From Methanobacteriota archaeon (GTDB taxonomy: Archaea > Halobacteriota > Methanosarcinia > Methanosarcinales > Methanosarcinaceae): 64,000 nt of DNA. This document shows, in pieces, positions 1 through 7,049 of the stretch. Where the stretch lies: positions 27,063 to 91,062 of the forward strand of contig JAEWQJ010000027.1 of NCBI GenBank assembly GCA_023399215.1. Direction: 5' to 3'. Made by a program: the position numbers and the translations under genes. Below the pieces are notes generated by a model, which was not told where the DNA came from, did not search any database, and saw only the letters and a program-made list of their open reading frames with translations. How positions within the stretch are numbered: position 1 is the first letter of the stretch; every line of letters starts with the position of its first letter.

Positions 1-276
1 GTCTCTGTAATTGATACAGTTACAAGAAAAGTTATAACCAGATTGAATGTAGGAAAGTATCCTGAAGAAATTGCAGTCACACCTAATGGAGAAAAGGTAT
101 ATGTGGTAACCAGGGGCGATTATGAAAACAATTATAGCAACAATATCTCTGTAATTGACACCTCTAGCGATACCGTCTCAGCAACAGTGAATATCGATCT
201 TTTTCCTGGGAGACTTGCAATCATCCCTGATCCGGAATCAGTATTTCCGGTAGCTAATTTCAGCAGCAATGTCTGA
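1..276 (+). pseudogene. 3' end of a YVTN beta-propeller surface protein gene, frameshifted before its PKD domain
   Basis: The reading frame is open from base 1, so the gene begins outside the window. It encodes about two YVTN-type blades (SVIDT, VGKYPEEIAV, NGEKVYVV, NISVIDT), the 40-odd-residue surface-propeller repeat common in Methanosarcina. It then enters the start of a PKD domain (VANFSSNV) and stops at TGA 274-276. One frame over, at about 275-474, the rest of a PKD domain can be read, so a 2-base loss (a CT in GTCTCTGAA) probably caused the frameshift. Related to the intact propeller gene at 32161-33162. Function of these surface proteins is not established; adhesion or cell-envelope structure is inferred. 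Confidence 0.75.
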
Positions 277-474
277 AGGTTTTGCATTTCTCTCAGTTCA
301 GTTTATTGACAGTTCAGAAAACGCAACAGGATGAAACTGGGACTCTGGGGACAACACGAGTTCAACAGCTAAAAACACTTTACCTACTTATAATGAAGCA
401 GGGAAATATAACGTCAGCTTAACAGTAAAGAATGCTACGGGAGGTAACACTAAAATAATGTCTGGTATATTGTA
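275..474 (+). pseudogene. PKD-domain remnant
   Basis: In frame 2 the sequence reads FAFLSVQFIDSSENATG, stop, NWDSGDN, then YNEAGKYNVSLTVKNATGG, which follows the PKD consensus (WDFGDG ... YxxAGxYxVxLTV). A TGA at 332-334 replaces the expected Trp codon, and the upstream frame differs, so at least two lesions separate this from a working domain. It is the natural continuation of the propeller fragment that ends at 276. Confidence 0.7.
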
Positions 475-529
475 GCCAAAAAAATGAACTTCTAATCATA
501 AGTAAAATATAAACAGAAAGGCAAAAATG

Positions 530-548
530 GCCGTCCATCTTGGACGGC
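530..548 (+). terminator. Perfect 8-bp hairpin
   Basis: GCCGTCCA and TGGACGGC form a perfect 8-bp GC-rich stem with a 3-base loop, about 55 bases after the end of the PKD remnant in AT-rich DNA. There is no long T run behind it, so termination is inferred, not shown. Confidence 0.45.
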
Positions 549-768
549 AGTACATATCAAAACAATATAAACCAAATACCCATATATAGCAACATCCAGA
601 AAGATTTAATTTAATTTCTAGTTTTCAAAAATTTTTTCCTGTAGTTGTGGTTGAAATGTAATTAGTCTTTCCTTTGCTATTGACATAGATTGTCTTTAAG
701 TCTTTGAGCTTAGTAAGGTTCCTGGAGATTGTACTTTCTGAAATTTGCAAATGATTAGCTCAATTGCC

Positions 769-969
769 TCATCGTTTGAGTTTCTCCACTGCACCAAAAA
801 GAATATACACCATTAAAAGACACAGGCCAACCAACAAAGCGCAAGCCAGTTGATTTTTTGGGTCTCCGCTAAGTACAACGATGGCAGAAAGACATATACC
901 GATTATACATAAAATTAATATGTCTAATATAGTTCTAAGTATAGTTCTAAATATCGTTTTTATCTTCAT
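769..969 (-). CDS. Small two-helix membrane protein
   Basis: 66 residues. A basic N-terminus (MKIKTIFRTILRTI) is followed by two hydrophobic segments, about residues 15-34 and 42-60, and a basic tail (EKLKR), as in a small membrane hairpin with both ends inside. An AGAAGG ribosome site lies about 8 bases before the ATG. No family recognised. It lies alone between surface-protein debris and the spaced repeats at 1011-1190. It could be a chance ORF, but the ribosome site and the topology support a real gene. Confidence 0.5.
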   Translation of the reverse strand: MKIKTIFRTILRTILDILILCIIGICLSAIVVLSGDPKNQLACALLVGLCLLMVYILFGAVEKLKR

Positions 970-1010
970 GGTTTATGCCTTCTTGTGACGATCTTGAAAT
1001 GCCGGTAAAC

Positions 1011-1190
1011 TGCAATTAACTTGAAAACTCAATAGAGAGTGAAACTATTTCTTTAGTATTATAATAATCGCTGCTATTTATTGCAACTAACTTAAAAACT
1101 GATTGGAGATTGAAACCATTTTCATTTTGGAACGTTGTTATAAGTGCTCCAAAATTGCAATTAACTTGAATCCAGACGGAAGATAGTTTT
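1011..1190. CRISPR. Degenerate CRISPR-like array (three diverged repeats, two spacers)
   Basis: Three related units begin TTGCAAyTAACTT at 1010/1011, 1081 and 1155. Units 1 and 2 are about 36 bases long and end GTGAAAC and ATTGAAAC at 1045 and 1116. The ATTGAAAC-like end is typical of archaeal CRISPR repeats. The third unit matches only in its first half. The intervening stretches (1046-1080, 35 bases; 1117-1154, 38 bases) are unrelated to each other and of spacer length. Units 1 and 2 differ at several positions, so this would be a dead or orphan mini-array. No cas gene is present in the window. It could instead be an ordinary dispersed repeat. Confidence 0.35.
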
Positions 1191-1200
1191 AAGAGTATAT

Positions 1201-1257
1201 TTTATTCAGTTGAGTAATCTTTATTCAGTTGAGTGATCTTTATTCAGTCGAGTAATC
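1201..1257. repeat. 19-bp tandem repeat, three copies
   Basis: Three head-to-tail 19-base units with consensus TTTATTCAGTTGAGTAATC start at 1201, 1220 and 1239, with one substitution each in copies 2 and 3. They directly follow the degenerate spaced repeats. No function visible. Confidence 0.85.
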
Positions 1258-1873
1258 TGCAATTTGATGCCAGGACGTGAATTTGTCCAATAATTGCAGA
1301 AAACTACACGACAATTGTTCCTAACCTCCTTTCTTGTGGCTGTATCAATTACAGATATCGTTGCACTGTCGTAATATGTTATTGGGAGCGGAACTTTGTG
1401 CAGTGGCTACCAAAAACACTTGTATATAAGCCATAAATTTTATTAATTCTAGAAGATTCTGACACTCTTGGCTTTCAGTTAATTGTTATCCTTGTAGACC
1501 AGTTAGAAGGCAAACTTGAATTATAAAGAGGTTATGAAAGTGAATTTGTTATAAAATTTGCAATACCGGAAAAGGAATAAGAATTCTTTCATGGACTTTC
1601 GTTACTCTTATATTTAAGTTGTATAGTAAATATGGGTATATGATTTCAATCTTCAGAAAAGGTTAGAGTCACTAACATTTCACCGGTTATTGCACCAACT
1701 CTGGATATAAATAAGAACAACAATGTCTGTCAGTTATTGAAAAATCACACGTATAAGAATTTCACTATGTTTACTCAAAAATAACAAATCCACTTATTTT
1801 TTATAATTGATTGACAATTCACGGGCATAACCTAAGAAAGATTGATTTTATTACATTTAAACGGTGTTTAACA
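1258..1873. other. Gene-free stretch
   Basis: About 600 bases of AT-rich DNA with no convincing reading frame, RNA gene or repeat on either strand. A short, poorly supported basic ORF follows it. Confidence 0.5.
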
Positions 1874-2032
1874 ATGTCCAAAAAAACTTCTAAACCGATA
1901 TCTCGTAGAGAACACGATCAAATGAAACGCAATAGAATGAATAATACTAATAATAGCAAACCGGCATCGGATAATAGAGGTATAATTGAAAAATGCAAGG
2001 GCCTTCTCAGGAAAAAAAACTCAGAGAATTAA
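1874..2032 (+). CDS. Short basic hypothetical protein
   Basis: 52 residues from ATG 1874 (MSKKTSKPISRREHDQ). An in-frame ATG at 1811 would add 21 residues, but neither start has a clear ribosome site. The protein is very basic, rich in Lys, Arg and Asn, with a disordered-looking middle (NRMNNTNNSKPASDN) and a short amphipathic end (GIIEKCKGLLRKK). No family recognised; a nucleic-acid-binding role would be speculation. Composition is compatible with coding, but this may be a chance ORF. Confidence 0.35.
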   Translation: MSKKTSKPISRREHDQMKRNRMNNTNNSKPASDNRGIIEKCKGLLRKKNSEN

Positions 2033-2362
2033 GTAAATAAGATTAAAAATTAATTTTACCACAATTTCAAGTTCACTATGCGTTTTTGGTAGAGAAGAGA
2101 AACAAAGTTTTTATAATCATTTAAAGGCTGTTGATTATTTAGTCCTTTTTATTTATACCACTTTTACTTTTGTTTCCCACCTCTTTTTTAATATGAATCA
2201 CTCTTCACGTTATTTTTACGTCTTATGCCAGCTTTGAACCTCTTTTACATTCAAATTTTACTTCTCGTTGTCAAAGATGTCAAACTGCAAGCAGTGTTAA
2301 ACAGGTCAGCAGGCAGACAATTTATTAAACATAGACGATTTTATTAAATGGGGAAGATTATT
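2033..2362. other. Gene-free stretch upstream of the peroxiredoxin gene
   Basis: About 330 bases of T-rich DNA. It presumably holds the peroxiredoxin promoter; no distinct operator or RNA structure is apparent. Confidence 0.4.
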
Positions 2363-2839
2363 ATGAGCAAAATTAATATCGGGGATAAAATTCAGGATTT
2401 CAGGCTAAGAGACCATAAACAGAAAGAGGTGCACCTCTATGATTTCGCTGGCAAGAAGGTTCTTTTATCATTCCATCCACTCGCCTGGACAAGCGTGTGT
2501 GCAGAACAGATGAAATCACTTGAGGAAAATCACGAAATGTTCGCCAGATTGAACACGGTGGCTTTTGGCATAAGTGTGGACCCTATACCTTCAAAAAGAG
2601 CCTGGGCCAAGGAACTTGGAATTACGCACATCAAGCTTCTTTCGGACTTCTGGCCTCATGGGGAGGTTGCCAGAGCATATGGGATATTCAGAGAAAAAGA
2701 AGGGGTCTCTCAGAGGGCGAACATAATTATCGACGAGGAACAGAAGGTTATATTCTTCGAAGAATATCCTGTGCACGAACTTCCTGATATGGCAAAGATT
2801 GCAAGAATTCTGGAACAAGGGAGTAAGGTTCAGCTCTAA
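2363..2839 (+). CDS. 1-Cys peroxiredoxin (AhpC/TSA family)
   Basis: 158 residues from ATG 2363, preceded by GGGGAAG at 2350-2356; the in-frame ATG at 2348 overlaps that ribosome site and is less likely. Thioredoxin-fold peroxiredoxin that reduces peroxides at a peroxidatic Cys. The signature PxxxTxxC is present (P39, T43, C46). C46 is the only cysteine in the protein, so it is a 1-Cys enzyme that needs an external thiol. Other family marks are FGISVDP, SDFWPHGEVARAYGI and the ANIIIDEE strand. It stands alone, and its length is normal for the family. It is likely cytosolic and part of oxygen-stress defence (inferred). Confidence 0.9.
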   Translation: MSKINIGDKIQDFRLRDHKQKEVHLYDFAGKKVLLSFHPLAWTSVCAEQMKSLEENHEMFARLNTVAFGISVDPIPSKRAWAKELGITHIKLLSDFWPHGEVARAYGIFREKEGVSQRANIIIDEEQKVIFFEEYPVHELPDMAKIARILEQGSKVQL

Positions 2840-3017
2840 AAAACAAAGCAATAGAGAGATAAAGTAAGTAATAAAATTACAGGAAGAAAGAAGGGGAAAA
2901 GTAAACTACGAATCATAGAATGAAGGTGGGAAAAAGAAAAAGGTCAGAAAACCCATCAGTTCTATAATTATTCAACTTTTTTCATTTAATTTACCCCGAA
3001 TTATCCATTTATATGAC

Positions 3018-4010
3018 TTAGTCCGTTGTAAATCCCATATTACTTAATTCCGTATCAATTCCCTCAAAGAGTTCCCTCAGTGCTATCCTGAGTCTGCGGA
3101 CCTCTACCTGCCAGATTCTTTTGCTAACCTGCTTGTCTCCCCCGGCTTTAACAGCTGCTATCCAGGAGTATTTTCTTGCGATTTTTTTGTTGTTCGCTGG
3201 AAAACGGAAAGCTTTTCCAGTTTTCTGGTTAGCGTATTTCTCGTTGATCAGAAATTCATATATTTCCTGAACTCTTTCAAGTAGTTTTTTTTCACTTTCT
3301 GACCCTGAATATCCAAACAGCACAAGATTCCAGAGGCGGAACTGCACATTATGAAGCTCGTGAGAAAGCTTCTCGGAAACCGAGACTTCCAGCATCTTCC
3401 TGAATTCAAGGTAAATGTCCGTGTTTCCTAAACCTGAAGGCAGGATGTTTCCAAGCGAGATCATAATGTGAATACATTCGTGAAAAAGAATTCTGGCTAT
3501 CAGGAACTCAACCCTTTCCTGCAAATTCCAGAATTTGTTTACAAGAGCCTCGTCCCAGAGCTGGTAAGGGTTAACGAGGATCATAGACCTGTAGACCATC
3601 CTTTTTTCTTTCTGTGATACCAGGCGCTTGGGATAAAGAGTCATTCCCAGCATTTTTCCGAAATATTGAATCCTGACAGCCAAATCCCAGCAATACTCCC
3701 ACTCCCCTGAACTTACACACTTTACCCTGTAGTAGTTTCCATCAAAGTGAACTCCCTCAAGCAGCCGGTACATATCTTTACTGTGTACCTTGATCAACGA
3801 CTTTATCATAGGTTCCCTATAGATCCGAAGGTCAAAATAAGGTACATTCGGGATAGGAGCAGGAAGTGAAGCAAGAAGTGAAGCAGGAAGTGAAGCAGGG
3901 GGTGAAGCAGGTGAGAAAATATTTAGATCCTGAAATCCATAAGACCATAAATTTGAGTTCCCGTTCAAGCCATTGACTTCCTTCTCAACTGGCATGGTCT
4001 TCTTTTTCAT
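3018..4010 (-). CDS. Unknown protein with an HECIH putative zinc-protease motif
   Basis: 330 residues from ATG 4010. A longer frame starts at TTG 4085, but its first bases coincide with a TATA-like box (4066-4077) and GAGGG precedes ATG 4010, so the shorter form is preferred. The N-terminus has no clear signal peptide. A Pro/Ala/Ser/Leu stretch (PASLPASLLASLPAP, about residues 34-55) is encoded by 12-bp tandem repeats. At about residues 177-181 is HECIH, a match to the HExxH zincin motif, within a helix (LIARILFHECIHIMISLG). The last 60 residues are basic. No family recognised; metalloprotease activity is inferred from the motif only and no third ligand is identified. Confidence 0.7.
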   Translation of the reverse strand: MKKKTMPVEKEVNGLNGNSNLWSYGFQDLNIFSPASPPASLPASLLASLPAPIPNVPYFDLRIYREPMIKSLIKVHSKDMYRLLEGVHFDGNYYRVKCVSSGEWEYCWDLAVRIQYFGKMLGMTLYPKRLVSQKEKRMVYRSMILVNPYQLWDEALVNKFWNLQERVEFLIARILFHECIHIMISLGNILPSGLGNTDIYLEFRKMLEVSVSEKLSHELHNVQFRLWNLVLFGYSGSESEKKLLERVQEIYEFLINEKYANQKTGKAFRFPANNKKIARKYSWIAAVKAGGDKQVSKRIWQVEVRRLRIALRELFEGIDTELSNMGFTTD

Positions 4011-4065
4011 TAAATTCCCTCGCACAAGATCCCCTGTAAGATACCCTATAAGTATTATTACTGAA

Positions 4066-4077
4066 GATATATATAAA
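4066..4077 (-). promoter_or_regulatory. TATA-box candidate for the HECIH gene
   Basis: On the minus strand an uninterrupted TTTATATATATC lies about 60 bases before ATG 4010. A start about 25 bases downstream would give a 5' leader of roughly 35 bases containing the GAGGG site. Confidence 0.45.
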
Positions 4078-4139
4078 TTGGTCAATAGACGGCAGGGAAT
4101 TGAAATAAAGGTTTATCCTGATTTAAAAAGGTAAAAGTC

Positions 4140-4883
4140 TCATTTATTTACGCAGTTTTCTTTAAGATTTCCACAAACGGGGCAATTGTTTAGCTTTGAG
4201 AGTGAAATCTCACTGAAATTCCCTGAAAGTCCATTCCAGAACAGAAGGCGACCTTCCAGAAGCTTTCCCTGTCCTGTCAGGAATTTAATTACTTCGTTTG
4301 CCTGAATAGATCCGATGATCCCTGCAGTTGCCCCTAAAATCGGAAAAACTTCTTTTTTGGAAATGCGTGGGAAAATACAGTAAAAACAGGGAGTTTTTCC
4401 AGGTACTATTGTTGTTACCTGACCGTCATAACCGGTAACTGCCCCATGTATTAAAGGAATCCTTCTTTTTATGACAAGCCTGTTAAGCATATGTCTAGTT
4501 TCTAGATTATCAAGCGCATCAACTATAACATCACATTCAGGAACCAGGGTTTCGAGATTTGATTCGGTAAGCATCTCTGCTATGGTTTCAACCTCAATAT
4601 CCGGGTTCATGGAAAGCAGTTTTTCCTTTGCTGACTCTATCTTAAGCCTTCCGATGTCCTTTTGATGGTGAAGGAACTGTCTGTTTAGATTGCTGGGATC
4701 CACGGAATCGAAATCTGCAAGAATTATTTTTCCGACTCCTGCTATTGCGAGATAGGTGGAAACTGGACTTCCCAGTCCGCCTGCCCCGGCAACCAGCACT
4801 TTTGCATTCTTCAACTTTTCCTGTCCCTCTTCCCCAAAAAGAAGGATCTGCCGGCTGTATTTTTCACGCTCGAAATCATTCAT
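4140..4883 (-). CDS. ThiF/MoeB/HesA-family E1-like adenylyltransferase
   Basis: 247 residues. Adenylates the C-terminal Gly of a ubiquitin-like sulfur carrier (MoaD, ThiS or SAMP type) for molybdopterin, thiamine, tRNA thiolation or protein conjugation. Visible marks: Rossmann loop GAGGLGSP (33-40), D57 and the NLNRQFL segment, and DALDNLETR (122-130). A zinc site of two CxxC pairs is present at C166/C169 and C234/C237. Length matches MoeB-type enzymes without a rhodanese domain. GGAG precedes the ATG. No sulfur-carrier gene is adjacent, so the partner cannot be named; in Methanosarcina a single such enzyme may serve several carriers (inference). Confidence 0.9.
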   Translation of the reverse strand: MNDFEREKYSRQILLFGEEGQEKLKNAKVLVAGAGGLGSPVSTYLAIAGVGKIILADFDSVDPSNLNRQFLHHQKDIGRLKIESAKEKLLSMNPDIEVETIAEMLTESNLETLVPECDVIVDALDNLETRHMLNRLVIKRRIPLIHGAVTGYDGQVTTIVPGKTPCFYCIFPRISKKEVFPILGATAGIIGSIQANEVIKFLTGQGKLLEGRLLFWNGLSGNFSEISLSKLNNCPVCGNLKENCVNK

Positions 4884-5064
4884 GCAAGGACTCCGGAATT
4901 TGGTCTATTTTCAGGATGCGATTTCCTATTTATTTTGTTACCAGGAATATTCTCACTCAGTTGAATTTGAATCATTCTCCTTAATCATCACCTTTCTTGT
5001 GCATAATCTCTTCGGCTCTCATAAAAGGTAGGATCAGCAGGATCTGCGGGAACTCTAATCAAGG

Positions 5065-5128
5065 TGGATACCAGCCCAACTTTATGGATACCAGCCCAAC
5101 TTTAATCAAGGTGGGTACCAGTCCAGCA
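5065..5128. repeat. 20-bp tandem repeat, two exact copies plus a diverged one
   Basis: TGGATACCAGCCCAACTTTA occurs at 5065 and again at 5085. A third, changed copy (GGGTACCAGTCCAGC) follows AATCAAGGT, which also precedes copy 1. Function unknown. Confidence 0.85.
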
Positions 5129-5162
5129 CATAAATCTGATAAAAATCTGGGCTTCAGTAGTA

Positions 5163-5202
5163 TCAAAGCAGAAAGATATATCTCAAAGCAGAAAGGTATA
5201 TC
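5163..5202. repeat. 20-bp tandem duplication
   Basis: TCAAAGCAGAAAGATATATC at 5163-5182 is followed at once by a copy with one change at 5183-5202. Confidence 0.85.
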
Positions 5203-5408
5203 TCTGAGAAGAAACATAGCCCGCAGGCATATCGGTGGTAGGGACAAGAATTTTTAGAAAAATTAATTAAGGCAAGGCCCATAAAAATAGGAAGTTCATT
5301 TTTTTTACATTATTCTAACCGGTTATTGCAGTTCAATATTGTAGCATCTTTCTTACATACTAAAGGTGGGATGCTGAAAAAAAGAAATTTATAAAGGTCT
5401 TGGAATTT

Positions 5409-6929
5409 ATGAGAGTCCTGGATTTAAAGAATACGGTTATCAATATCAAACAGGAGTTTTCAGGCTACTTCAAAGAACGAGATGCTGAAATTAATGGGTC
5501 TCTTCTTGCACTCCTTTCTGGTGAACATGTCCTTTTACTTGGCCCACCAGGGACTGCAAAAACTCTGCTTGCAAGCAAAATCTGCGAAACTATAGAGGGG
5601 GGAAACTTTTTCCATTATCTTCTAACCCGCTTTTCCACGCCTGAAGAGGTATTTGGACCTCTTTCCCTCAAGGCACTTGAGAGGGACGAGTTCAGCAGGC
5701 GGATAGAAGGTTACCTTCCAACTGCGCATATAGCTCTGCTTGACGAGATTTTCAAGGCAAATAGTTCCATCTTAAACAGCATGTTGACTGTACTGAATGA
5801 GAGAAAATACCATAACGGCAAGGAGCTTATTGATGTGCCTCTTTTTACCGTTTTTGGGGCTTCCAACGAACTGCCGGAAGAAGATGAAAGCCTCGAAGCT
5901 CTTTACGACCGTTTTTTGTTCCGGTACAAAGTGGATTATATCCAGCACGAAGAGAACCTTGAAGACCTGATCTTCAAAAACACCGAAGATTTCGTGCCCT
6001 CAACGAAACTCAGCATAGAAGATATAAAGGAAACTCAGAAGAGAGCAAGAGACCTCCCTGTTGATCCTGAGGTTCGGTCAATTATAAAGGCACTCCGGAG
6101 AGAACTCAGGAACTCAAATATTTTTGTCTCGGACAGGCGCTGGAAAAAAATTGTAAATGTACTCAGGGTAGCTTCATTCGTAAATGGTCATACCAGTGTA
6201 GACCGGATGACTGCTGTCCTGCTGCAGCACGTACTCTGGGAAGTGCCGGAACAGAAGGAAGCAATCAGGAAACTTATTCTGGACAGGGTTGTTTCAGGGG
6301 GCACGGATACTGGCAAATTGAAACTGGATGTTCTTGATCTGAAAAACTCCATATACGGTTGTTTGCAGCAGGAACTGCCGGATCTTGTAGCCTGTAATAA
6401 ATGCTACGAAGAAGAGAGAAGGACAACAAGCGGCCTGAAAAGTTCAAGGTTTTCAGGAGTCAAAGCGCAGAAAAGCCTCACATTCGACAATTCCCTTGAC
6501 CTGCTGAAACACCATGCAGAGTTTCCAACCCATACTTACAATTTCGGGCTCGATTATAGCAATGTCAACAGCTCCCTTAACTTCGAATCCCTGGCAGAAC
6601 AATTCCGCAGAAAATACGGGTTTGAATTCAAGATCAGCCTTGATTATGGAGATAAGAAGCTCTATGAAAAAGAGTACGAAAATCTTGAAGAAAGACTGAA
6701 CTATTTCAAAAGGCAAATCCAGGAAGAAGAAAAAGCGCTTGAGGAAACCCTTAGGGAAAATATCTGGGTTTCAGGGCAGGACAGCCAGGAAATCCTGATG
6801 AAATATCGCTCTAAAAATACCGATGTTTACGAGATTGCAAACAGTCTAAACGAGGTAAGGCTCCTGCTTGAAAAACCCAGGGTATTTGATGTAACCATTG
6901 AAAAAGCAGGAGAGGTAGCTGAAACCTGA
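5409..6929 (+). CDS. MoxR-family AAA+ ATPase (RavA-like)
   Basis: 506 residues from ATG 5409; a TTG three codons upstream is in frame, but AAAGG at 5393 suits the ATG. MoxR ATPases act as chaperones with a VWA-domain partner. Walker A is GPPGTAKT (about 45-52), Walker B is ALLDE (about 109-113), and GASNELPEEDESLEALYDRFLFRY carries the sensor and arginine-finger region. This arrangement is that of RavA. After the AAA+ lid, about residues 300-500 form a Lys/Glu-rich, partly coiled-coil tail (EYENLEERLNYFKRQIQEEE). It is followed after 120 bases by the VWA gene, giving a RavA/ViaA-like pair. The substrate of the archaeal pair is unknown. Confidence 0.9.
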   Translation: MRVLDLKNTVINIKQEFSGYFKERDAEINGSLLALLSGEHVLLLGPPGTAKTLLASKICETIEGGNFFHYLLTRFSTPEEVFGPLSLKALERDEFSRRIEGYLPTAHIALLDEIFKANSSILNSMLTVLNERKYHNGKELIDVPLFTVFGASNELPEEDESLEALYDRFLFRYKVDYIQHEENLEDLIFKNTEDFVPSTKLSIEDIKETQKRARDLPVDPEVRSIIKALRRELRNSNIFVSDRRWKKIVNVLRVASFVNGHTSVDRMTAVLLQHVLWEVPEQKEAIRKLILDRVVSGGTDTGKLKLDVLDLKNSIYGCLQQELPDLVACNKCYEEERRTTSGLKSSRFSGVKAQKSLTFDNSLDLLKHHAEFPTHTYNFGLDYSNVNSSLNFESLAEQFRRKYGFEFKISLDYGDKKLYEKEYENLEERLNYFKRQIQEEEKALEETLRENIWVSGQDSQEILMKYRSKNTDVYEIANSLNEVRLLLEKPRVFDVTIEKAGEVAET

Positions 6930-7049
6930 ATATTTCCAAAATATAGCTGAAAAACTTTTGAAATATAGCTGAAAATTTCTAAAATATAAAACTCCTATAA
7001 CTTATTAAAAACTCCTAAAACTTTGGAGAATTTCCGGAAAAGGAAAAAT

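Larger units (their letters stand above)
4884..5408. other. Gene-free stretch with two short tandem repeats
   Basis: Divergent spacer between the E1-like gene and the MoxR gene. It holds a 20-bp tandem duplication (5065-5084, 5085-5104, with a diverged third copy to 5128) and a second, unrelated 20-bp duplication (5163-5182, 5183-5202). Translations of this part are repeat-driven and not credible genes. Confidence 0.6.

Noticed and set aside
4997..5257. 86-codon plus-strand ORF between the E1-like and MoxR genes
   Set aside because: Runs through two 20-bp tandem repeats and has no ribosome site; translation is repeat-driven.
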